A DNA stretch of 6,574 bases from CAZFQG01 sp964520785 (GTDB lineage: Bacteria > Planctomycetota > Planctomycetia > Pirellulales > Thermoguttaceae), in contig CAZFQG010000269.1 in NCBI GenBank assembly GCA_964520785.1, positions 1 through 6,574 on the forward strand, in the 5' to 3' direction. A model generated the notes under the pieces. It saw only the letters and a program-made list of their open reading frames with translations. It searched no databases and had not been told where the DNA came from. Shown in pieces: positions 1 through 5,521 of this stretch (positions are counted from its first letter, which is position 1; the number at the start of each line of letters is the position of its first letter). The translations under genes were made by a program, and so were the position numbers.

Positions 1-50
1 GCTTCCCGGGCCTCGCCAGCCCGACGCCGTAAACCCGCCACGTGTCGCGA

Positions 51-100
51 CTTGTGCACCGCTTTGCATCGAGCTGCATCGCCTCGCATCGCCCTGCACC
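51..100. repeat. Five-copy imperfect 10-bp tandem repeat
   Basis: Five consecutive 10-mers share the pattern NNNNTGCAYC, or TCGCATC in one copy: CTTGTGCACC, GCTTTGCATC, GAGCTGCATC, GCCTCGCATC, GCCCTGCACC. The array lies directly downstream of the tRNA-Arg gene on that gene's strand, where it reads as GRTGCANNNC units. The last copy is part of a small hairpin (CCCTG 92-96, CAGGG 100-104, loop CAC) with no T-run after it. The remaining flank, 1-50, shows nothing recognisable. Seen directly; function unknown. Confidence 0.6.
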
Positions 101-115
101 AGGGAAGAGATCAAG

Positions 116-189
116 TACGCCCGGCAGGATTCGAACCTGCAACCCTCGGTTCCGAAGACCGATGCGCTATCCAATTGCGCCACGGGCGC
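116..189 (-). tRNA. tRNA-Arg (anticodon UCG)
   Basis: The minus strand folds into a standard 74-nt cloverleaf. It has a 7-bp acceptor stem (GCGCCCG with CGGGCGT), D-stem GCGC/GCGC with loop AATTGGATA, anticodon stem TCGGT/ACCGA with loop CTTCGGA, variable loop GGGTT, and T-arm GCAGG-TTCGAAT-CCTGC. The anticodon at loop positions 3-5 is TCG, which reads the arginine codon CGA, and the discriminator base is A. The CCA end is not encoded: CTTG follows, so CCA must be added enzymatically. The first acceptor pair is G-U rather than the usual G-C, a small oddity. The gene is monocistronic as far as visible, with a promoter-like TATAAT 23 bp upstream. Its anticodon and cloverleaf are unambiguous. 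Confidence 0.96.
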
Positions 190-212
190 GTGCGATCAGT
201 GTTGATGATGAC

Positions 213-241
213 ATTATAACACGGCTTGGGGATCGGGAAAG
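213..241 (-). promoter_or_regulatory. Promoter of the tRNA-Arg gene
   Basis: A perfect TATAAT (213-218 on the minus strand) lies 23 bp before the first base of the tRNA, so transcription would start near 206 with a leader of roughly 17 nt, typical for a tRNA gene. The -35 region is poor: TTTCCC at a 16-bp spacing is the best match. The promoter sits in the 97-bp gap after the glycosyltransferase stop codon, which suggests the tRNA is transcribed independently of that gene. The -10 box is seen directly; the role is inferred from spacing. Confidence 0.6.
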
Positions 242-286
242 GTGGGTCCTGGATGGATTTGGAATACTTCCGACGAGTATATGCAA

Positions 287-1798
287 CTACCTTGCAGGAG
301 GGGTTCCGGTGATTTCGTAGAGGACGTAGGCGGAACCCTCTTCAAGTGGCGTGAGGTTGGGGAGAAGGGAACGGACGGTGGCCGTGTCGGGGCCGGCGAC
401 GACCAGGAGGCGAACACCTCCGTCGGCATACTCTTGGAGAGTTTCGGGTAAGTCTTCGTCGTCCCCCGAGAGAATCCATCCCGGGCGGTCGCAATAGTAG
501 AGCAGCGCGCAGCCCGAGCCATGGCGCGTGAGGATCGGCTCTTCCGGCCTGGAAAGCCGCTGGGCGGCCGCGCCAGCTTCGACGACAGCGCGGTCCTCTT
601 CCGGAATCGCGTAGGTCGGCTTGGCGGCATAGCGGAGGGAAAGGACAAGGAAAACGGCGAAAACGAAGACCATCCCCGGCAGCCTGGCCGCGGCATGGCG
701 GCGAAGGGCTTGGTCGACGGTCCGCCAACCGAGTCCGGCCAGTACCGCTCCCAGCGGCAGGCCGATCATGTAGTAGTAGTCCATCTCGTAGAATTTTCGC
801 GGCAACAGGATGAGGAGCACCCCGCAGGCCGCCAACCATGGCGCGTACCGCCGGATGGAAGGGTGAAACACGGCGAGAACCGCCAGCGTGAATCCGATGG
901 GTGTCAGTACTATGCCGCTTAGGTCGTCCAGGATCCGCCGGTAGTAATCGGCGTTACGAAGAATGGGGTGCGGGGGGAGGTGTTCCTTACCGCCGTGGCG
1001 AACGGAATAGAACACCCGGGCCGCCTCCGGATTCTCCGGTGCCGCGGTACGGTACGCGTGTGAATACCATAGCGCCGGCGGAAGGATCGCCAATCCAAGG
1101 CCGAGAAGTCCCAATACGCGCCGCCGCGCCGCGCACGGGTGAAATTCGAACAACGCCGTCCACCCCAGCGGCAAGAGAAGGACGCCGGCGTACACTTTCG
1201 TAAGGATCATCGCCGCGGTGGCGAGCAGGGTAATCGCCCACCATGCCGCACGTCCGGAACACATCCATCGGTCCATCCCCCAAAACGCGGCGACAGAGAA
1301 GAGTACCAGCGAGGGCTGCAGAATAAACGCGCAGCCATATAGGATTCCCAGAGGGGCAAACGCGAGAACGGCTGCGCTCGCGAGCGCAGCCGTCGCCCCG
1401 TGCCGCCTCCGTACAAACAGGAAGAGAATTCCAGTCGCCGCGGCCATGGACACAATCGAGGCGACCCGCCCCCAAACATCAAGCGATCCACCGAAACGAT
1501 TCCATGCGGCTCCGGCGGCATAGACGGAAAGAGGGAACTCCATCATGTGGAGACTCCGGCGGCCGTCACGCATCATGTCCAGGGTCGGATACCAAAGCGA
1601 AGTCTTCCCGAGGACCCAGTTCCGAGCGGTCATCGCGTATACTACGTTCTTCGTCGCGAAATTGCCGACAAGGGGCCGCCGTAGGGTCCCCAATCGCAAT
1701 CCGGTCGAGAACAACACGATCAGCACCAGCAGAGCCGCGGCTGCGCGCGTCGCCTTCTCCTGTTTCATCTCCGGCACGGTCCTGTCGCATGCGTCCAT
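287..1798 (-). CDS. Polytopic membrane glycosyltransferase, PMT/ArnT (GT39-like) type
   Basis: Predicted 503-residue integral membrane protein, probably moving a sugar from a lipid-phosphate carrier to an acceptor on the outer face of the cytoplasmic membrane. I count about eleven hydrophobic segments: near residues 18-37, 105-129, 137-153, 160-175, 185-200, 202-217, 228-244, 292-311, 320-333, 341-358 and 373-390. A soluble C-terminal domain of about 110 residues follows. Family-like landmarks are the YAMTARNW stretch (54-61) after the first segment, EFPLSVY (87-93) ahead of the second, and the MDYYYMIGLPLGA stretch (339-351). The frame is open to 1885, but I chose the ATG at 1798: it has AGGAG 10 nt upstream, a promoter just before it, and the longer frame would place that promoter inside the gene. 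The ATG at 1768 has GGAG with no spacing and is less likely. The acidic pair normally found four and three residues before the conserved Tyr of the first outer loop is K50-N51 here. Fold class is fairly sure; substrate unknown. Confidence 0.75.
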   Translation of the reverse strand: MDACDRTVPEMKQEKATRAAAALLVLIVLFSTGLRLGTLRRPLVGNFATKNVVYAMTARNWVLGKTSLWYPTLDMMRDGRRSLHMMEFPLSVYAAGAAWNRFGGSLDVWGRVASIVSMAAATGILFLFVRRRHGATAALASAAVLAFAPLGILYGCAFILQPSLVLFSVAAFWGMDRWMCSGRAAWWAITLLATAAMILTKVYAGVLLLPLGWTALFEFHPCAARRRVLGLLGLGLAILPPALWYSHAYRTAAPENPEAARVFYSVRHGGKEHLPPHPILRNADYYRRILDDLSGIVLTPIGFTLAVLAVFHPSIRRYAPWLAACGVLLILLPRKFYEMDYYYMIGLPLGAVLAGLGWRTVDQALRRHAAARLPGMVFVFAVFLVLSLRYAAKPTYAIPEEDRAVVEAGAAAQRLSRPEEPILTRHGSGCALLYYCDRPGWILSGDDEDLPETLQEYADGGVRLLVVAGPDTATVRSLLPNLTPLEEGSAYVLYEITGTPPAR

Positions 1799-1807
1799 AA
1801 TCGGCGT

Positions 1808-1812
1808 TCTCC
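1808..1812 (-). promoter_or_regulatory. Ribosome binding site deciding the glycosyltransferase start
   Basis: On the minus strand AGGAG is followed after about 10 nt by the ATG at 1798. No comparable site with workable spacing precedes the other in-frame ATG codons at 1885 and 1768, so this motif favours the 503-residue product. Confidence 0.5.
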
Positions 1813-1831
1813 TATTCCTTTGAGGGAGTAC

Positions 1832-1860
1832 ATCATTCCACGAACGCACCAACGGGTCAA
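1832..1860 (-). promoter_or_regulatory. Sigma70-type promoter for the glycosyltransferase gene
   Basis: The minus strand carries TTGACC (1855-1860, five of six matches to TTGACA), a spacer of exactly 17 bp, and AATGAT (1832-1837, four of six matches to TATAAT). Transcription would start near 1825, giving a leader of about 27 nt ending in AGGAG and the ATG at 1798. It lies just after the terminator of the upstream exported-protein gene, so the two genes are probably separate transcription units. Confidence 0.55.
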
Positions 1861-1886
1861 GTCCAAACCGGCCGGCGGCGGTCAAG

Positions 1887-1921
1887 AAAAAAGCCGCGGG
1901 ACGGTCGCGCGACCGTCCCGC
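1887..1921 (-). terminator. Rho-independent terminator of the exported-protein gene
   Basis: A perfect 26-bp palindrome (1896-1921, half-site GCGGGACGGTCGC) is followed on the minus strand by GGC and six T residues (the A-run 1887-1892 of the plus strand). The RNA would form a GC-rich stem of about 11 bp with a tight loop, then the U-run. It begins about 55 bp after the TAA of the exported-protein gene and ends before the glycosyltransferase promoter, so it insulates the two. There is no T-run on the plus-strand side, so it acts in one direction. Confidence 0.85.
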
Positions 1922-1976
1922 CGGAAAGCCCTCCGAACGCGAGGGGCAAATGGCGCCCCGAATTGACGGATCGGGA

Positions 1977-4199
1977 TTACTCGACGTCTCTGATCTCGAC
2001 CAGGACGTGGGTCTTCATGAGGCCGTCCTCGATCGCCGTCTCGTAGGTTACGCCGCGGACCGTCTTGAGGAGGACCATGACGGTATCGATCTGATCCATC
2101 ACCCACTTCATCTGCTGGGGGGGATCGCTATCGTCGCCGCCGGCGTGTTTGCCGATCTCCTGCCTGGCGACCGCCTTCACCCAAGGATCGAGAGTGTCGA
2201 TAATGCCGGCCCAATTGAGGAAGCCGGCACTGGCAAGGGGCCTATCGGTCGCGGCGAGGAGGCCGCCGACGGCCAGTTCGGCACCGCCGAGCATCCGCTC
2301 CGCCTGCGCCGGACACATCGAGAAGACGATCATCGAATCGTTCATGGCGATGCAAGGGGCGATTTGAGGATCGACGCCGGCGTCCTCCGGCATGGCCCAG
2401 ACATACATCTTGGTCGTGCCCGACTCACGGACCTCCGGCTCGGGGATTCCGTGCGACGGGACGCCCGGCGCCACCTTTCGCAGCGCGTCGAGGAAGTCAT
2501 TGGCGATCTCGTAGTAGCTTACCAGGGCCTGGTCCATCTTGCCGACGTCGCTCAGGCCGAGGGCCAAGGCCGGCTCGGGGATGGGCATCTCTCGGGGCAG
2601 TTCCGGCGCATTCTTGCAGAGCTGTTTGGTCTTCAGTTTCGCGTCGACGACGATCCCGAGCTGGCCGTCCGCCGTCGCCGGAATCAGATAGTCGGCGGTT
2701 GCCTGGTCGAGCCGGGTCAAGAACGGCGTAACGAGGCCCACGAATCCCTCCAAATCGCCCCGTTCCTTTTGGGGGATTTTGGGCATGGCGAATTCCTCGA
2801 AGTAGCTCCAGGCAACTCCGAGCCACTTCTTGGTCCCTTCGTACCGCTGCCGGTCATGGGTCGTCCTGCCGCGGACGACGAGGCCCAGAAGCGGATCGGT
2901 GCCCAGGTGGGAAAGCATCGAGAGAGCCTCGGCTCCATTGAGTTCCTTGCCGCCCCCCTCCACGCAGAAGAAACTCTCGATGCCGCGGCCGGAAATGACC
3001 TCGATGTGGGAGGCCGCGCCGAGGTCCGGCATGAGGGTCTTCAAATCGTCAGAAAGACCGCAGTAGTCGTCGCGGATGCGGTTCTTCAAGTCTTCGGAGA
3101 TGTTCAGTTTTTTCAGGAATCCGTCGGCCGTTTCGCCCAGCTCGTCCAGGTCCTGGGCCGTGTCGTTCATGACGCGGTTCATCGGCTTGCTGACGTAACC
3201 AATGGACGACGGCATTCCGGCGTCGAGATGCTCCGCCAGCCGTGCTACGGCCGGGACACCGAGGAGGTTCTCGCCGGTGCCGAGCTTCTCCAGCAGTTCC
3301 GTCGACGGTCCCACCATGGCGAGGATGTAACCCTCGCGGAGGCCCACGGCCAGAACGAGGTTCTGTTTCTTGACCGCGGCGACCACCTTGTCGACGTCGC
3401 CCGGTTCGTTCTCGATTTCCTTGACTTCATCGAGCGGGACTTCGTCCCAGGGGATTTGCTCTCCGGAGAACGTCATCACCAGGTAGTCCACGCCATCGAT
3501 GGTCTTCCGGGAGAACGCCTTCTTGATTTCGGGGTTCTCGTGCGCCGCGACACCGGCGATGAGTTCGAGCTTCGCCAATTGCCGCACGGCGAGAGTCTCG
3601 TCTTCGACCCGGAAGCCCATCAATAGCGTCGGCACGTGGATGTCGTCCGCGTCATCGGCCATCGCACTCAGGGCGTAGCGCGCGCGGAGTTTGTTCAGGG
3701 CCTGCTCGTCCTGCATCTTCACCTCGCCGCTTACGAGGCCGTAGAGCATGCCCAAATTCGACGTCATTTGGACTTCCTTGACCATTTCGATCAAATCGAC
3801 CGCGTCGGCGCCGACGTAGACGAAGACTTCGTCGGAAACCATCTTTTCCAGGAGCTTGAGCGCATCCTGGACCTGAGGGTCTGCCATCGCCTCCTGGAAC
3901 TTCGCCACGGGGCTCTCCGGCAGGCTGTGGGCCTGCACCAGATACAAGCCCCAAAGCATCTGCACGACCGGCATCGATTGCACGTTTTTCCATGCCTTGC
4001 TGTTGGCGACGATTTCGACCTTCTCGCGGTTGTTGAGCATCGAGCGGTACATGGCGCCGTCGGCCGGCAGAAATGCCAGCGCCGGATCGGCTTCCTTCAA
4101 TTCGACGGCGGGAGCCGGTGAAGCCCCACACGTCAGCAATACCACGGTCGCGAGGCCCGAAAGGACCGCGACTTTCCACTTAGGGGGAGAGAATCTCAT
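1977..4199 (-). CDS. Large exported protein of unknown function (planctomycete-type)
   Basis: Predicted 740 residues. The N-terminus is a signal peptide: basic start (R2, K7, K9), hydrophobic core at about 10-23, and an A-P-A site giving cleavage after residue 31, before VELKEADP. A cysteine at 24 follows VLLT, but Thr before Cys is a poor lipobox, so signal peptidase I is more likely. The mature part has no further clear membrane span. It opens with a LAFLPADGAMY stretch that resembles the start of the DUF3352-like exported proteins common in Planctomycetota; this is from memory and is not a confirmed family hit. The rest alternates beta-strand-like and helical segments, with no catalytic motif, haem site or zinc motif that I recognise. 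The start at 4199 is supported by GGAGGT 9 nt upstream and the signal peptide beginning there; the frame is open up to 4379 but those 60 residues look non-coding. The gene is probably monocistronic, given the downstream terminator. Function unknown. Confidence 0.8.
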   Translation of the reverse strand: MRFSPPKWKVAVLSGLATVVLLTCGASPAPAVELKEADPALAFLPADGAMYRSMLNNREKVEIVANSKAWKNVQSMPVVQMLWGLYLVQAHSLPESPVAKFQEAMADPQVQDALKLLEKMVSDEVFVYVGADAVDLIEMVKEVQMTSNLGMLYGLVSGEVKMQDEQALNKLRARYALSAMADDADDIHVPTLLMGFRVEDETLAVRQLAKLELIAGVAAHENPEIKKAFSRKTIDGVDYLVMTFSGEQIPWDEVPLDEVKEIENEPGDVDKVVAAVKKQNLVLAVGLREGYILAMVGPSTELLEKLGTGENLLGVPAVARLAEHLDAGMPSSIGYVSKPMNRVMNDTAQDLDELGETADGFLKKLNISEDLKNRIRDDYCGLSDDLKTLMPDLGAASHIEVISGRGIESFFCVEGGGKELNGAEALSMLSHLGTDPLLGLVVRGRTTHDRQRYEGTKKWLGVAWSYFEEFAMPKIPQKERGDLEGFVGLVTPFLTRLDQATADYLIPATADGQLGIVVDAKLKTKQLCKNAPELPREMPIPEPALALGLSDVGKMDQALVSYYEIANDFLDALRKVAPGVPSHGIPEPEVRESGTTKMYVWAMPEDAGVDPQIAPCIAMNDSMIVFSMCPAQAERMLGGAELAVGGLLAATDRPLASAGFLNWAGIIDTLDPWVKAVARQEIGKHAGGDDSDPPQQMKWVMDQIDTVMVLLKTVRGVTYETAIEDGLMKTHVLVEIRDVE

Positions 4200-4208
4200 T
4201 GGATGAAG

Positions 4209-4214
4209 ACCTCC
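4209..4214 (-). promoter_or_regulatory. Ribosome binding site deciding the exported-protein start
   Basis: GGAGGT on the minus strand lies 9 nt before the ATG at 4199. It is a near-perfect Shine-Dalgarno sequence and, with the signal peptide that starts at that ATG, argues against the longer frame beginning at 4379. Confidence 0.75.
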
Positions 4215-4240
4215 ATACTTTGAACTGGGATGACCCTTGG

Positions 4241-4291
4241 AAAAAAGCCTCGGGGCGCCAAAAAAAGCCTCAGGGCTTCGGGGTCGAAACC
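4241..4291 (-). promoter_or_regulatory. Tandem terminator-like hairpins in the leader (possible attenuator)
   Basis: Read on the minus strand toward the exported-protein gene, the order is as follows. GGTTTCG-ACCC-CGAAGCC (4274-4291) can form a 7-bp hairpin with one G-U pair. The AAGCC of its 3' arm can pair instead with GGCTT across the loop CTGA (4265-4278), followed by seven T residues (4260-4266). A second copy, GCC-CCGA-GGC (4247-4256), is followed by six T residues (4241-4246). The two T-run modules are direct repeats (15 of 16 identical) exactly 20 bp apart. The hairpins are short (5 and 3 bp), so strength as terminators is doubtful. They lie 40-90 bp upstream of the start codon. No convincing promoter was found further upstream, so it is not certain that they are transcribed. 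Confidence 0.4.
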
Positions 4292-4428
4292 GATCCGACC
4301 CATCGCATCGTATTCGTCGAGTATTCCGGATTATTTCGAAAACCGGGGGGAAATAGGCAAAAATTGGACGTCCCAACACGTTTTCCCCAATCCGGGATGG
4401 CCCGGCCGAGCCGAGGCACGTCTTAACT

Positions 4429-4513
4429 TGTTGTCATGCAACACATTACAAACGAGTGTACGTTGTACACTAGGCGAACGGTTCGCGATTTGCGTAAAAT
4501 GGCATCGCGATTT
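4429..4513 (+). promoter_or_regulatory. Operator-like repeat cluster and candidate promoter for the plus-strand gene pair
   Basis: Within 85 bp there are three inverted repeats: TGTTG-TCATG-CAACA (4429-4443), GTGTAC-GTT-GTACAC (4456-4470) and GCGAAC-G-GTTCGC (4474-4486). There is also a 9-bp direct repeat TCGCGATTT at 4483-4491 and 4505-4513. Between the two direct-repeat copies sits TAAAAT (4495-4500, five of six matches to a -10 box), but no good -35 lies 16-18 bp upstream. A TTGTCA (4431-4436) lacks a good -10 at the right distance. Together these suggest a promoter controlled by a dimeric regulator for the gene at 4594. The repeats are seen; the regulatory role is inferred. Confidence 0.35.
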
Positions 4514-4593
4514 AGGATCGGATCCGCCTGGACCCTTCTGCAGAGGGAATGTCGCCGGGACGGTGAAGAAGGACGTAAACCCCATTCCGGTGT

Positions 4594-5463
4594 ATGGATA
4601 CGCAGCCCGACATGAACGCTTCTCAAACCACGCTCGAGACGATGGATTTCACCCAAGACGGGTCTTTGGAAGAGCCGATTAGCCCGGAGGTTGAAGAGGC
4701 CTTTTCGAAATTTCTGCATTTCTGGGATCTTCTTGTTAGCACGACGAACTGGGAGAAGGGGAAGATCATTCACGAGTGGCGCGAATCGCTCCGATCTCTG
4801 GGGGCTCCGGTGGCGGTGTACTCGGACGATGCCTGGTCGCGCAGGGCCGGCAACGTCAGTCCGCAGCACGTGGGTCGGCTTCGCCGGGTTCACGAGCGTT
4901 TCGGCGAGGTGCACGGCGACTATCCGTCGCTTTATTGGAGCCATTTCCAGGCGGCCCTCGACTGGAACGACGCCGAGATGTGGCTGGAGGGGGCCGTTCA
5001 GAATGACTGGTCCGTCGCCAAGATGCGCGAGCAGCGGTGGCAGGCCCAGGGGGCGCCGGAGAAGGAAAAGCCGCGCGCCGAAGACGTGATCGTGGCGGAG
5101 TTCGACGAGGACGTCAGCGACGCGGACAACGGCAAGAGCAATCGCGACCGTGAGGGTGAGGGTGAGTACGGCGACGCCGGTTCCGGCGGAGCAGAAGACT
5201 GGTCACCGGACGGCGAGGTCGGTGATCCGGAGGACCATCTGGATGCCTCAGATTCCTCAAGTGCCTTCGATGCCGGAGCCGATTTCGGCTCCGCCCCCTT
5301 CGACGAACTCCCCCCTCTCCCCGGCGACCTGGCCGAGGCGATGGAGGCGTTCAAGCTCGCGATCATCCACCACAAGCTCGACGGCTGGAAGGAGATCACC
5401 TGCGGCCAGGTGCTCCAGGTCCTCGAAGGGCTCCGGCAGGTAGCGCTGAGTTCCCGTGAGTAG
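4594..5463 (+). CDS. Conserved protein of unknown function with W-S-H helical domain and acidic linker
   Basis: Predicted 289 residues, soluble, with no signal peptide or membrane span. Residues 31-152 look like a compact helical domain with many conserved-looking aromatics: NWEKGK (52-57), VGRLRRVHERFG (93-104), LYWSHFQAAL (113-122), DAEMWLEGA (126-134) and DWSVAKMR (138-145). The order W-S-H, then an aliphatic helix, then W-S-V resembles the N-terminal domain of YhcG/DUF1016 proteins, which contains a similar LSWSH...WSV pattern. This is a pattern resemblance only, and the nuclease part of YhcG is absent. Residues about 155-235 form a strongly acidic, low-complexity, probably disordered linker that includes a REGEGE repeat. 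Residues 236-285 form a helical C-terminal segment. The start is the first ATG after an in-frame TAA at 4576, with no good ribosome binding site (AAGGA is about 20 nt away); ATG codons at 4612 and 4642 remain possible. The next gene follows closely. I remember similar proteins from Planctomycetota but none with a known function. Confidence 0.7.
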   Translation: MDTQPDMNASQTTLETMDFTQDGSLEEPISPEVEEAFSKFLHFWDLLVSTTNWEKGKIIHEWRESLRSLGAPVAVYSDDAWSRRAGNVSPQHVGRLRRVHERFGEVHGDYPSLYWSHFQAALDWNDAEMWLEGAVQNDWSVAKMREQRWQAQGAPEKEKPRAEDVIVAEFDEDVSDADNGKSNRDREGEGEYGDAGSGGAEDWSPDGEVGDPEDHLDASDSSSAFDAGADFGSAPFDELPPLPGDLAEAMEAFKLAIIHHKLDGWKEITCGQVLQVLEGLRQVALSSRE

Positions 5464-5509
5464 GGCGAAGCGAGACAAGGGGTTCGGACAAGAAGCTTGG
5501 AATCAAGCC

Positions 5510-5515
5510 AAGGAG
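5510..5515 (+). promoter_or_regulatory. Ribosome binding site deciding the start of the last gene
   Basis: AAGGAG is followed after 6 nt by the GTG at 5522. The alternative in-frame GTG at 5456, which overlaps the previous stop codon, has no comparable site in front of it, so this motif favours the shorter product. Confidence 0.55.
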
Positions 5516-5521
5516 CGCGGA

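Larger units (their letters stand above)
4200..4593. other. Divergent intergenic region
   Basis: This region separates the minus-strand exported-protein gene from the plus-strand gene pair. The left third holds the ribosome binding site and the tandem hairpin/T-run modules for the minus strand. The middle, about 4292-4425, shows no convincing feature; weak AT-rich stretches (for example AATAAT on the minus strand near 4330-4340) have no good -35 partner. The right part, 4429-4513, holds a cluster of repeats listed separately. No tRNA, recognisable riboswitch or open reading frame with coding character was found. Confidence 0.6.

Noticed and set aside
116..189. tRNA as an integration site for a mobile element
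   Set aside because: No integrase gene and no second copy of the tRNA 3' end is present in the window.
264..280. ATACT/AGTAT inverted repeat after the glycosyltransferase stop as a terminator
   Set aside because: Only a 5-bp AT-rich stem with no T-run on the minus strand; too weak to call.
42..320. 92-codon plus-strand open frame at the left end
   Set aside because: It runs antisense through the tRNA gene and the tail of the glycosyltransferase gene, and has no ribosome binding site.
1950..3626. 558-codon open frame on the plus strand
   Set aside because: It lies wholly antisense to the exported-protein gene, which has a signal peptide, a good ribosome binding site and a terminator. The translated product is dominated by His, Arg, Asp, Gly and Val without hydrophobic patterning, as expected for the reverse complement of a high-GC gene.
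3636..4121. 161-codon open frame on the plus strand
   Set aside because: It continues the same antisense shadow of the exported-protein gene and has no ribosome binding site or family resemblance.
4423..4944. 173-codon minus-strand open frame
   Set aside because: It is antisense to the well-supported N-terminal domain of the 289-residue protein and runs into the regulatory region; its composition is not protein-like.
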